DNA of 32,798 nt from Candidatus Hydrogenedentota bacterium (GTDB lineage: Bacteria; Hydrogenedentota; Hydrogenedentia; Hydrogenedentales; JAGMZX01), in the NCBI GenBank assembly GCA_018005585.1, contig JAGMZX010000031.1:13606-46403 (forward strand), read 5' to 3'. Under the pieces are notes generated by a model. It searched no databases. It was not told where the DNA came from and saw only the letters and a list, made by a program, of their open reading frames with translations. A program made the translations under genes and the position numbers. Below, piece by piece: positions 17,823-25,883 of the stretch. Each line of letters starts with the position of its first letter. The first letter of the stretch is position 1.

Positions 17823-18350
17823 GCACGGAAAGTCGAGGACACCGTCCGCGTCAATGAACGGATTCGCGCGCGGCAAGTGCGGGTGATCGATGAGGAAGGC
17901 AACCAGCTCGGGATCATGAGTCCCGATGATGCCTTGAGGGAAGCGCAGGAACGCAGCTTGGACCTCGTTGAAGTCGCTTCGGGCGCGACACCGCCGGTGT
18001 GCCGGATCATGGATTATGGCAAGTACCGGTATCAGCAGACGAAGCGCGCCAAGGAATCCAGGAAGCACCAGCATACGATCGCGCTCAAAGAGATCAAGTT
18101 TCGTCCTAAGATCGACAAGCACGACTTCGAGTACAAGACGAACCATGTGCGGCAGTTTCTCGAAGAGGGGAACAAGGTCAAGGTTACGATCATGTTCCGC
18201 GGCCGGGAGACGGCGCACCCCGAATTCGGAACGGAACTGCTGGTACGGGTGGTGGAAGCGACCAAGGACCTGTGCGCGGACTCGCCTGACCCGTCCGCGA
18301 CGCGCCTGGAAGGGCGTATGATGACACTGGTCCTGTCGCCGACGAAGTAG
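17820..18350 (+). CDS. infC: Translation initiation factor IF-3 with apparent AUC start codon
   Basis: 176 residues. No ATG, GTG or TTG precedes the homologous region at proper spacing. A consensus Shine-Dalgarno AAAGGAGG (17804-17811) lies 8 bases before ATC GCA CGG AAA, so ATC at 17820 is the likely start. This fits the known use of AUU/AUC/AUA by infC, which lets IF-3 repress its own translation by rejecting non-canonical starts. The N-domain (VRVNERIRARQVRVIDEEG, SLDLVEVA, PPVCRIMDYGKYRYQ) and the C-domain (EIKFRPKIDKHDF, KVTIMFRGRE) are both complete. IF-3 binds the 30S subunit, prevents 50S joining and proofreads initiator tRNA. It leads the infC-rpmI-rplT operon. Confidence 0.96.
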   Translation: MARKVEDTVRVNERIRARQVRVIDEEGNQLGIMSPDDALREAQERSLDLVEVASGATPPVCRIMDYGKYRYQQTKRAKESRKHQHTIALKEIKFRPKIDKHDFEYKTNHVRQFLEEGNKVKVTIMFRGRETAHPEFGTELLVRVVEATKDLCADSPDPSATRLEGRMMTLVLSPTK

Positions 18351-18381
18351 CCGCGCCACTTGCTCGAACCGTTTCCAGCGT

Positions 18382-18422
18382 GACGGAGAAGGACATTTCC
18401 GTCGATAGTAAGGACCTTTTTT
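18382..18422 (+). promoter_or_regulatory. Hairpin and T tract between infC and rpmI
   Basis: GACGGAGA (18382-18389) pairs with TTTCCGTC (18396-18403), 8 bp including one G-U, loop AGGACA. A T6 run lies at 18417-18422, too far from the stem for a classical terminator. It may be a partial attenuator or an L20-binding structure; the evidence is weak. Confidence 0.3.
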
Positions 18423-18451
18423 GCCCTGGTATGCCCCAAGGAGGCACGTCT

Positions 18452-18649
18452 ATGAAGAAAGCGAAATCGAATCGGTCCGCCGCCAAGCGCTACAAGCCGA
18501 CGAAGCGCGGCGGCTTCAAACGCCGGCATGCGTATACGGGCCACCTGCGCACGGCGAAGACGGCCAAGCGCCGGCGCAATCTGCGGAAAGGCGACATGGT
18601 CAGCGCGGAGGACGCGCGCGCGATCAAACGCCTGTTGCCGTATTCGTAG
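18452..18649 (+). CDS. rpmI: 50S ribosomal protein bL35
   Basis: 65 residues from ATG 18452, preceded by AAGGAGG at good spacing. The open frame continues 24 codons upstream without homology. Typical L35 sequence: MKKAKSNRSAAKRYKPT, K-R-R-H-A-Y-T-G-H, K-R-R-R-N-L-R-K-G and the closing I-K-R-L-L-P-Y. It is strongly basic, as expected for an rRNA-binding protein of the large subunit. It lies between infC and rplT in the conserved order. Confidence 0.97.
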   Translation: MKKAKSNRSAAKRYKPTKRGGFKRRHAYTGHLRTAKTAKRRRNLRKGDMVSAEDARAIKRLLPYS

Positions 18650-18676
18650 CGAGCGCGACGGACAAGGAGCACTATC

Positions 18677-19042
18677 ATGCCCAGAGCAACGAATAATCCG
18701 GCTTCCCGCCAACGCAGGAAGCGCATTCTGAAACTGGCCTCGGGATTCCGGGGTTCGCGCCACCGCCTGAACAAGATGGCCTCCCAGGCTATCATGCGCG
18801 CCGGCCTCAACTCGTTTCGGGACCGGAAGAAGCGCAAACGCGACTTCCGCCAGTTGTGGATCGCGCGCATCAACGCGGGCGCCCGTGCCAACGGCCTGAC
18901 GTACAGCCGCTTCATTGCGGGGCTGAAAATGGCCAACATCGACGTCAACCGCAAGATGCTGGCGGAAATCGCCGCGACGGACGAGGCGAGTTTCGCCCGG
19001 ATCGTCGAGCAGGTCAAGGCAGCGCTCGACACCGCGTCTTGA
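18677..19042 (+). CDS. rplT: 50S ribosomal protein bL20
   Basis: 121 residues, ATG with AAGGAG upstream, 27 bases after rpmI. Family motifs: R-R-K-R-I-L-K-L-A-S-G-F-R-G-S, F-R-D-R-K-K-R-K-R-D-F-R-Q-L-W-I-A-R-I-N-A, G-L-T-Y-S-R-F-I-A-G-L and N-R-K-M-L-A-E-I-A. L20 binds 23S rRNA early in assembly and, in several bacteria, represses its own operon by binding the infC-rpmI-rplT mRNA. The hisA start codon follows after only 2 bases. Confidence 0.98.
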   Translation: MPRATNNPASRQRRKRILKLASGFRGSRHRLNKMASQAIMRAGLNSFRDRKKRKRDFRQLWIARINAGARANGLTYSRFIAGLKMANIDVNRKMLAEIAATDEASFARIVEQVKAALDTAS

Positions 19043-19044
19043 TT

Positions 19045-19776
19045 ATGCGCGTCTTGCCCGCGGTGGACATTCGCGGCGGCCTGTGCGTCAATCTCGTCCA
19101 GGGCGACTACGCCCGGGAAACGGTGTTTTCCGAGGACCCGGCGCAACAGGCGCTTGGCTGGTGGCGCGAATTGGGCGAGGGTCTGATCCACGTGGTGGAC
19201 CTGGACGGCGCGAAGGCCGGCCGGTGTTGTATTGCGCCCCAGTTGCGCGCAATGGCGGCGGCGGGCGTACCCTTTGAAGCCGGCGGGGGCATCCGCAACC
19301 TGGAAACGGTGGGCGCCGTCCTGGAGGCGGGCGCGCAGCGCGCGATTCTGGGCACAGCCGCCTACCGGGACCCGGCACTGTTGCGCGCCGCCTGCGCCGC
19401 GTTCCCCGGCCGGATTGCCGTCGGCATTGATGCGCGCGCGGGCAGGGTCGCCCTCGAAGGCTGGACCGAGGACACCGCGATGGACGCCGTGACATTCGCG
19501 AGACAGGTCGAGGCAGCGGGCGCCGTGCGGATCATCTATACGGACATCCTGAGCGATGGCATGATGCGCGGCCCGAACCTCGAAGCCACCGCGGCCGTGG
19601 CGCAGGCCGTGACCATTCCGGTCACGGCTTCCGGCGGCGTTGCGCGGCTGGACGACATCCGGAACCTGCGCGCCCTGGAGCCGGACGGCGTCGACGAGGT
19701 GATCGTCGGGAGAGCCCTGTATCTGGGTGCGTTTACCGTTGCCGAAGCCCAATGGGCCGCGCGAGGCGCGCCATGA
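19045..19776 (+). CDS. hisA: ProFAR isomerase HisA (histidine biosynthesis)
   Basis: 243 residues from ATG 19045, 2 bases after the rplT stop; an ATG further upstream would lie inside rplT. It is a (beta/alpha)8 barrel with HisA signatures: LPAVDIRGG with D8 as acid/base, H-V-V-D-L-D-G-A, PFEAGGGIRNLE, Y-T-D-I-L-S-D-G-M-M-R-G-P-N and the C-terminal phosphate site TASGGVA...VIVGRALY. It isomerises the aminoaldose of ProFAR to the aminoketose PRFAR in the cytoplasm. It is separated from any other his gene in this window and sits in a ribosomal operon. In lineages lacking trpF a HisA-like enzyme can do both jobs (PriA), but nothing here shows that. Its end overlaps tyrA by ATGA. Confidence 0.96.
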   Translation: MRVLPAVDIRGGLCVNLVQGDYARETVFSEDPAQQALGWWRELGEGLIHVVDLDGAKAGRCCIAPQLRAMAAAGVPFEAGGGIRNLETVGAVLEAGAQRAILGTAAYRDPALLRAACAAFPGRIAVGIDARAGRVALEGWTEDTAMDAVTFARQVEAAGAVRIIYTDILSDGMMRGPNLEATAAVAQAVTIPVTASGGVARLDDIRNLRALEPDGVDEVIVGRALYLGAFTVAEAQWAARGAP

Positions 19777-20630
19777 CAACCCCGTTTCAACGCGTGACCA
19801 TCGTCGGGCCCGGCCTGCTGGGCGCATCGCTTGGTCTCGCGTTGAAGGCGCGCGGGCTCGCCGCGCATGTCGTGGGCGCGGGCCGGCGCATGTCTTCGTT
19901 GGAAACGGCCTTGGCCCGGGGCGCCATAGACGAGTCATCGCTGGAAGTCGCGCCCGCCGTACAGGGCGCGGACCTGGTGGTCCTGTGCACGCCGGCGGCG
20001 CGCATTGTCCCCTTGCTTGACGTGGTCCGGCTGCACTGCGCACCTGGCGCGGTGATCACGGACGTGGCGAGCACGAAGGCCGCGCTTTGCGCGCGCGCCC
20101 GCGCGACCTGGCCCGCGCCGCGCCGGTTCGTCGGAAGTCATCCCATGGCCGGTTCGGAGCAGTTTGGCCCGGAACACGCGCGGGCGGACTTCTACGAGGG
20201 CAGCGTGTGCCTCGTAGAAACAGGGGACGACCTGGACCCGGACGCGCGCGCGGCCGTGCTCGGCTTGTGGCGCGCCGTCGGAGCGCGGGTCGTGGATATC
20301 GACCCGGAAGACCACGACAGGATTCTGGCGCGCACCAGCCACGTGCCGCATGTGGTTGCGAGCGAACTGGCGCGGATGGCCTTGCGTCACGGCGCCGTGC
20401 GCGACCTCATCGGCAACGGGTTTCGGGATGCGACCCGCATCGCCGAGTCGCGCCCGGAGATTTGGACCGAGATTTGCCTCATGAACCGCGCGGCCATCCT
20501 GGACGCGCTCGCGGAGTACGAGCGCGACCTCGACGTGTTTCGCGCCGCTCTCGCGGAAGAGGAGCAGGGTGCGGTGGAACGCTTTTTTGAAGAGGGACGG
20601 CAGGCCCGCCTGGGGATCATGGAGTCATGA
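19773..20630 (+). CDS. tyrA: Prephenate/arogenate dehydrogenase (tyrosine biosynthesis)
   Basis: 285 residues from ATG 19773, which overlaps the hisA stop by ATGA, so translation is probably coupled. A Rossmann nucleotide site lies at the start (VTIVGPGLLGASLGLALKA). The TyrA core F-V-G-S-H-P-M-A-G-S-E is present, as is the helical C-terminal domain with D-P-E-D-H-D and H-V-P-H-V-V-A-S. It oxidatively decarboxylates prephenate (or arogenate) towards tyrosine with NAD(P)+. No chorismate mutase or ACT domain is fused. The length matches the monofunctional form. Confidence 0.95.
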   Translation: MTTPFQRVTIVGPGLLGASLGLALKARGLAAHVVGAGRRMSSLETALARGAIDESSLEVAPAVQGADLVVLCTPAARIVPLLDVVRLHCAPGAVITDVASTKAALCARARATWPAPRRFVGSHPMAGSEQFGPEHARADFYEGSVCLVETGDDLDPDARAAVLGLWRAVGARVVDIDPEDHDRILARTSHVPHVVASELARMALRHGAVRDLIGNGFRDATRIAESRPEIWTEICLMNRAAILDALAEYERDLDVFRAALAEEEQGAVERFFEEGRQARLGIMES

Positions 20631-21271
20631 AGGGATTGTTTATCACGTTTGAGGGCATCGAAGGCTGCGGAAAGACGACGCAGTTGAAACGCGCTCAACG
20701 CTATCTGGAAGAGAGTGGCCACAAGGTCGTGGTCACGCGCGAGCCTGGCGGCACGGCTGTCGGAGAAGCGATTCGCGACGTATTGCTGGACCCGTTGCAC
20801 GTGAGCCTCGCTCCGGCAACCGAACTGCTCCTTTACGCGGCGGCGCGCGCCCAGCACGTGGCCGAGAAGATCGCGCCCGCTCTCGAAGAGGGACGCATTG
20901 TCTTGTGTGACCGTTTCGCGGACTCGACCACCGCCTATCAGGGAGGCGGGCGCGGCCTGTCCCTCGAGGACATCCGCATGCTGCACGCCATTGCGGTGGG
21001 CGGATTGGCGCCGGACTTGACCGTGCTGCTCGACCTGTCCGCTAGCGCGGGGCTGGAACGGGCGCGGGCGCGCGGGCGCTATGACCGGCTGGAACGCGAA
21101 GCGATTCTGTTCCATGAACGTGTGCGGGACGCCTTCCTGCAACTTGCGGCGGAGGCCCCGGAGCGGATCAAGGTGGTGGACGGGAGCCAAAGCGTGGACG
21201 AAGTAGCCGCCGCGGTCCAGGCGCGCCTGGATGCGCTGTTGCGGGAAACGTGCGGAGCGGCCGGGGCATGA
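20627..21271 (+). CDS. tmk: Thymidylate kinase
   Basis: 214 residues; the ATG overlaps the tyrA stop by ATGA. P-loop FEGIEGCGKTTQ (about 8-19); VVVTREPGGT; D-R-F-A-D-S-T-T-A-Y-Q-G-G-G-R with the DR[YF] motif; and the lid region R-A-R-G-R-Y-D-R-L-E. It phosphorylates dTMP to dTDP with ATP. The basic residues lie both in the P-loop neighbourhood and in the lid; I do not assign type I or II. It is followed by holB, as in many bacteria. Confidence 0.97.
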   Translation: MKGLFITFEGIEGCGKTTQLKRAQRYLEESGHKVVVTREPGGTAVGEAIRDVLLDPLHVSLAPATELLLYAAARAQHVAEKIAPALEEGRIVLCDRFADSTTAYQGGGRGLSLEDIRMLHAIAVGGLAPDLTVLLDLSASAGLERARARGRYDRLEREAILFHERVRDAFLQLAAEAPERIKVVDGSQSVDEVAAAVQARLDALLRETCGAAGA

Positions 21272-22356
21272 GTTTCGCGGTTGTTCGCGATCAACCTGTG
21301 GCGCTGCGCCTGTTGCGGCAGCTCTTGCACCGCGGCCGCGTGCCTCACGGCCTTATGTTCTGGGGGCCGGACGGAGTGGGCAAGCGCTTGACCGCCGGGG
21401 AGATGGCGAAGGCTGTAAACTGCACGGGCGGCGCGGGTGACGACGCCTGCGACACCTGCCTGTCTTGCCGCAAGACGGTTCAGCACAATCACCCGGACGT
21501 CATGACCGTGGTCCCGGTGAAGCGGTCGCGCACGATCGTCGTGGAGATGGTCGAGCAGGTCAACGAAATGGCCGCGCTGCGTCCGCACGAGGGGCGCCGG
21601 CGCGTAGTGCTGTTCGAAGACGCGGACCGGATGAACCTGCCGGCCCAGAACCATTTCCTGAAGACCTTGGAAGAGCCGCCGGGCAACTCCTTGTTTGTTC
21701 TTATAACGGCGTCTCCGCGGGCGTTGCTGCCGACAATCCGTTCGCGTTGTCAGCAGGTGCGCTTCGGGGCGTTGCGGCCCGAGACCGTCGTGGCGCTGCT
21801 CCGCGAACAGCGCGCATTGCAGCGCGAGCATGCAGAGGCGATCGCCGCGCTCTCGCAGGGGCAGATGGCCCGCGCGCTCGACTTGGCCGATACCGACCGG
21901 CGCGACGTGGTGCTCGACATTGCGCAGCGTCTGGCCGCGGGCGCGGACCCGGTCGCGCTTAGCGAGGAATTCGCCAAGTATCTCGCCAGACTGAAGTCGG
22001 CCGCGGAATCCGACGTCAAAGACGAGATGGCTCCCGACGACCCCGGGGATCTTACCCGGGAAGACCGGGAGGCATTGAAAGCCGAGCAGGCTTCGGCGGC
22101 GGAAGCGCGGTTTCGCCGCGAACTGATGGAGCTGTTGTATCTGTTTGAAACATGGTACCGGGACGCGATGCTCATGCGCGCCACGGGCGAGACGGCGCAC
22201 ATCCTCAATCGCGATCAAATGGCGCGGTTGGGCAAGGCGCCCGACGGCGACTACCACCGTAAACTGGAAGCTATCGAGAAGACGCGCGTTTATCTCGAAC
22301 GATTCCTCAACGAAGAGCGCGTGTTCCGCGATCTCTTCTTTGTTCTGGCGGCATGA
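21268..22356 (+). CDS. holB: DNA polymerase III delta' subunit
   Basis: 362 residues from ATG 21268, overlapping the tmk stop by ATGA. AAA+ clamp-loader features: P-H-G-L-M-F-W-G-P-D-G-V-G-K (Walker A, 33-39); a zinc site C52-x8-C61-x2-C64-x2-C67; A-Q-N-H-F-L-K-T-L-E-E-P-P; and the S-R-C motif (T-I-R-S-R-C-Q-Q-V-R-F) that supplies the arginine finger. Its length and C-terminal helical region fit delta' rather than the longer tau/gamma (DnaX). It takes part in loading the beta clamp on DNA. The segment after the AAA+ core is long and charged (about 235-280). Confidence 0.94.
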   Translation: MSFAVVRDQPVALRLLRQLLHRGRVPHGLMFWGPDGVGKRLTAGEMAKAVNCTGGAGDDACDTCLSCRKTVQHNHPDVMTVVPVKRSRTIVVEMVEQVNEMAALRPHEGRRRVVLFEDADRMNLPAQNHFLKTLEEPPGNSLFVLITASPRALLPTIRSRCQQVRFGALRPETVVALLREQRALQREHAEAIAALSQGQMARALDLADTDRRDVVLDIAQRLAAGADPVALSEEFAKYLARLKSAAESDVKDEMAPDDPGDLTREDREALKAEQASAAEARFRRELMELLYLFETWYRDAMLMRATGETAHILNRDQMARLGKAPDGDYHRKLEAIEKTRVYLERFLNEERVFRDLFFVLAA

Positions 22357-22395
22357 ACCCCGTTCGGCATGTCCGCGCCAGAAGGAGGCGGCTGT

Positions 22396-23349
22396 ATGCA
22401 GATAGTCAAGGTCCGGTTGCGCAAGCCGCGCCGGGTGTTTTCCTTCTTGAGCTACGATCTCGTGCTGAAACGGGATGACGCGTGCATTGTGCAGAGCGAC
22501 CGCGGCCTGGAATACGGCATCTGCATCTTGCCGCCGGAACCGGTCACGGACGACGCCCACACGCGCACGAACATGCGCGTGGTGCGCAGGGTGAACGAGG
22601 AGGACGAGCGGACGCACCAGCAGCTGGTCGAGGAAGAGAAGCGGGCGTACGGCATCTGCCTCAACAAGATCAAAGAACGGCGCATGCCGATGAAACTGGT
22701 CGATGTCGAGTACACGTTCGACAAGCGCAAGGTCGTTTTCTACTTCACGGCGGAAGACCGGGTTGATTTCCGGGAACTGGTGCGCGACTTGGCGCATGAC
22801 CTGAAGACGCGCATCGAGCTTCGGCATATCCAGGTGCGCGACGAGGCGAAGATGGTCGGCGGCATCGGTTCGTGCGGACGCGAATTGTGCTGCAGCACGT
22901 GGCTGAACGAGTTCAAGCCCATCTCGATGCGCATGGCGAAACGGCAGAACCTGTCGCTGAATCCGTCGAAGATCAGCGGGCAGTGCGGCCGTCTCCTCTG
23001 CTGCCTCAGCTACGAAAACGAGATGTATGAGGGCATGAAAAAGCGGCAGGCCAAGGTTGCGCAGGAAGCCGGCGCCGAACCGGACCGGGAAGAAGAGGAC
23101 CTTCCCGCGGACATCGAGGAACTCCCGGAAGAACCGGAAGAAAGCTTCGACGGGGAAACCGAAGTGGGCCTGACGGGTGACGAATTTGAAGAACCCGGGG
23201 AAGCGCCGGTCAGCGGCCCCGGAACGCCGCCGCGGGAAGCCGCCGCGGATTCCGGCGGCGAGCGGTCGCGGCGCCGCCGCAAGCGCAAGCGCAGGTTCAG
23301 CGGCGCGCCGCGCGCGAACGGGACGGGCCCCGGAACCGGCCCGGCCTGA
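22396..23349 (+). CDS. ricT: PSP1-domain protein RicT (YaaT family)
   Basis: 317 residues from ATG 22396 with GAAGGAGG 7 bases upstream; an earlier ATG at 22369 lacks such a site. The PSP1 C-terminal domain is clear. Six cysteines form C160-x4-C165-C166 and C197-x4-C202-C203, matching the cysteines that bind an iron-sulfur cluster in the B. subtilis RicA-RicF-RicT (Y-complex). That complex aids RNase Y in mRNA maturation. After residue 225 there is a lineage-specific acidic tail (E/D-rich) ending in a basic cluster (R-R-R-R-K-R-K-R-R), perhaps for RNA or partner binding. The holB-ricT-tatD order is as in Bacillus. RicA, RicF and RNase Y are not in the window. Confidence 0.93.
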   Translation: MQIVKVRLRKPRRVFSFLSYDLVLKRDDACIVQSDRGLEYGICILPPEPVTDDAHTRTNMRVVRRVNEEDERTHQQLVEEEKRAYGICLNKIKERRMPMKLVDVEYTFDKRKVVFYFTAEDRVDFRELVRDLAHDLKTRIELRHIQVRDEAKMVGGIGSCGRELCCSTWLNEFKPISMRMAKRQNLSLNPSKISGQCGRLLCCLSYENEMYEGMKKRQAKVAQEAGAEPDREEEDLPADIEELPEEPEESFDGETEVGLTGDEFEEPGEAPVSGPGTPPREAAADSGGERSRRRRKRKRRFSGAPRANGTGPGTGPA

Positions 23350-24110
23350 TGCGTCCCGTCGACTCGCATTGCCACTTGCAGGACCACCGCTTTGATGAAG
23401 ACCGCGAAACCGTAATCGAGAGCGCCCTGGAAACGCTTGAGTGGCTCGTGGTTATCGGCGATGACCTCGAGAACAGCCGTAAAGCCGTGGCGCTGGCGCG
23501 TCCGCGCGTCTATGCGGCCGTCGCGCTGCATCCCTACCACGCGACACAGGCGGATGATGAGGCGATCGCAACATTGCGCGAATTGGCGGTCCAGCCGGGC
23601 GTTGTCGCGATTGGCGAGATCGGCCTCGATTATTACAATGAGTTCTCGCCGCGCGACGCGCAGTCCCGCGCCTTCGATCGTCAACTCAGGCTGGCGGCGG
23701 AACTCGCGTTGCCCGTCGTGGTGCACAATCGCGACGCCGATGCCGACACGCTCGCGCTGCTGCAGCCCTATTCAGAACGCGTGCCGGGTATTGTCATGCA
23801 TTGTTACGGCAGCGATGCCGCCTATGCGCGCAAGTGCGTGGACCTCGGCCTCTATATCTCTTTTGCGGGCAACGTGACCTACCCGAAGGCCGCGCAACTG
23901 CGCGAAGCGGCGGCGGTCGTGCCGTCCGAGCGGTTGCTGGTGGAGACCGACGCGCCCTACCTTGCGCCGCAGCCGGTGCGCGGGAAACGTTGCGAACCCG
24001 CGCACGTGCGGTACACAGTAGAAGCGCTGGCCGCGTTGCGCGGTTCTGCCGCCGCGGACCTGGCCGGGCAGACCGCGAAGAACGCGCGCCGGTTGTTCCG
24101 CGTGCCGTGA
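23349..24110 (+). CDS. tatD: TatD-family metal-dependent DNase
   Basis: 253 residues; TGATG overlap with ricT (stop and start share one base). The amidohydrolase-like TIM barrel has all TatD metal ligands in place: D-S-H7-C-H9 at the start, G-E-I-G-L-D-Y, V-V-H-N-R-D, M-H-C-Y-G and L-V-E-T-D-A-P-Y-L. These proteins are divalent-metal 3'-5' exonucleases or phosphodiesterases. Despite the name the family is not part of Tat export. Confidence 0.95.
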   Translation: MRPVDSHCHLQDHRFDEDRETVIESALETLEWLVVIGDDLENSRKAVALARPRVYAAVALHPYHATQADDEAIATLRELAVQPGVVAIGEIGLDYYNEFSPRDAQSRAFDRQLRLAAELALPVVVHNRDADADTLALLQPYSERVPGIVMHCYGSDAAYARKCVDLGLYISFAGNVTYPKAAQLREAAAVVPSERLLVETDAPYLAPQPVRGKRCEPAHVRYTVEALAALRGSAAADLAGQTAKNARRLFRVP

Positions 24111-24134
24111 CCCGGACGGCGCAGGGAGACGCCG

Positions 24135-25856
24135 GTGTACGTGGCTGACCAATACGGATTCGCCTTCTTTTCCACGCCGGAAGCGCCGCTCGTCTTCACG
24201 GAACCCGTTGCCGTGGAGCAGGCGATGCGCGTGGAAGATGTGCTGCCGGCGCTCGAGCGTGTCGGCGCGGCCGTCGAGTCCGGGCTTTGGGCGGCGGGGT
24301 TCCTGGCCTACGAAGCCGCGCCCGCCTTCGATACGGCCTTGCGGGCGCACGCGCCGCAAGCAGGGTTGCCGCTGCTCTGGTTCGGGCTGCATGACGGGCC
24401 CGCGCGCGGACTTCAAATAGAAGAACGGCCCTGGCATGCCGGCCCGTGGGAGGCGCGCGTTTCAGAGGCTGCCTACCGCGACGCCGTTGCGCGCATTCGC
24501 GAGCACATCGCCGCGGGCGATACGTACCAGGTCAATTACGCCTTCCCGATGCGCGCCCCCTTTTCCGGCGACGCCTTCGCCTGGTTCCTGCACTTGCGCC
24601 GCGCGCAGCAGACCCCATACGGCGCTTTTCTGCACGCGGGACGCCACCGCATCCTGTCACTGTCGCCCGAACTGTTCTTTGACATCAGCGGCGAGCGCCT
24701 CACGACGCGGCCCATGAAGGGCACGCGACCCCGGGGCCGCTGGCCCCAGGAAGACCGGGACCTGGCCGCGGAAATGCGCGCGTCCGCGAAAGAGCAGGCG
24801 GAGAACGTCATGATAGTGGATTTGTTGCGCAACGACATGGGCAGGATCAGCTTGCCCGGATCGGTGCGGGTGGAGCGGCTCTTCGAAGCGGAACGTTATG
24901 AGACCGTGTGGCAGATGACCTCGACGGTCACGTCGCGCACGGTCGCGCCCATGCCGCGGATCCTGGAGGCGTTGTTCCCGTGCGGGTCCGTGACGGGCGC
25001 GCCGAAGGTCTACACCTCGGGCATCATCCGCGCGGTCGAGCCGCACCCGCGCGGCGTGTACTGCGGGGCCGTTGGCTGGTGGGCGCCGGGCCGCCGCGCG
25101 TGTTTCAACGTCGCGATCCGCACCGTCACCGTGGACACGGAATCGGGGAGAGCGTCTTACTACGTGGGCAGCGGCGTTACGTGGGACTCGGAAGCGGAGA
25201 ACGAGTATGCGGAATGTCTGGCCAAGGCGGCGGTGCTGCGCCAGGCGCGGCCTGATTTTGAATTGCTGGAAACGCTCCGGTGGGATGGCGGCTTTGCACT
25301 GCTCGAAGAACACATCGAGCGGCTTGCCGCGAGCGCCGGGTATTTTGATTTCGTGGTGGACAGAGGGCGCGTAGTAGCGGCGCTCGAGAGCGCCGTGCGG
25401 GATGCGCGCAATCCCGTGTGCGTGCGGCTGTTGCTGAGCCGCGGCGGGGAACCGCGCGTCGAGACACGCGCGCTCGATGCGCCGCGCGCGTTTCGCGTGG
25501 CTCTCGCCTCGGCGCCGGTCTGCTCACGCGACGTGTTCCTCTTCCACAAAACCACGCATCGGGCGGTCTACGAGGCGGCGCGCGCCGCGCGCCCGGATTG
25601 CGACGACGTGCTGCTCTGGAACGAAAGGGGGGAACTTACGGAAAGCACCATCGCGAACGTGGTGGTCGAAAGAGACGGAGAACTGATAACGCCGCCCGTG
25701 CCGTGCGGCCTGCTGCCCGGAACGATGCGCGCGCGGCTTCTGGCGGAGTCACGCATCCGCGAGGCGCGCGTTCTTAAGGAGGAATTGCGCCGCGCGGGGC
25801 GCATCCGCCTCATCAATTCCCTACGCGGCTGGATCGACGCGACGCTTATTGATTGA
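24135..25856 (+). CDS. pabB: Fused aminodeoxychorismate synthase component I and 4-amino-4-deoxychorismate lyase
   Basis: 573 residues, GTG start at 24135 with AGGGAG upstream, 24 bases after tatD. Residues about 1-375 are PabB: the R-P-M-K195-G-T-R-P-R-G motif carries the lysine that marks PabB (PIKGT family) and separates it from anthranilate synthase; S-x-T-G-A-P-K and Y-V-G-S-G follow. Residues about 378-573 are a class-IV PLP lyase (PabC) with Schiff-base lysine K472 in L-F-H-K-T-T-H-R and the N-E-R-G-E-L-T-E-S-T-I-A-N segment. Together they turn chorismate and ammonia (from a separate PabA glutaminase) into p-aminobenzoate for folate. No pabA is present in the window. It is the last gene of the operon. 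Confidence 0.95.
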   Translation: MYVADQYGFAFFSTPEAPLVFTEPVAVEQAMRVEDVLPALERVGAAVESGLWAAGFLAYEAAPAFDTALRAHAPQAGLPLLWFGLHDGPARGLQIEERPWHAGPWEARVSEAAYRDAVARIREHIAAGDTYQVNYAFPMRAPFSGDAFAWFLHLRRAQQTPYGAFLHAGRHRILSLSPELFFDISGERLTTRPMKGTRPRGRWPQEDRDLAAEMRASAKEQAENVMIVDLLRNDMGRISLPGSVRVERLFEAERYETVWQMTSTVTSRTVAPMPRILEALFPCGSVTGAPKVYTSGIIRAVEPHPRGVYCGAVGWWAPGRRACFNVAIRTVTVDTESGRASYYVGSGVTWDSEAENEYAECLAKAAVLRQARPDFELLETLRWDGGFALLEEHIERLAASAGYFDFVVDRGRVVAALESAVRDARNPVCVRLLLSRGGEPRVETRALDAPRAFRVALASAPVCSRDVFLFHKTTHRAVYEAARAARPDCDDVLLWNERGELTESTIANVVVERDGELITPPVPCGLLPGTMRARLLAESRIREARVLKEELRRAGRIRLINSLRGWIDATLID

Positions 25857-25883
25857 AGAAGGCGAGTCCTCGGTGCGCGGCGC

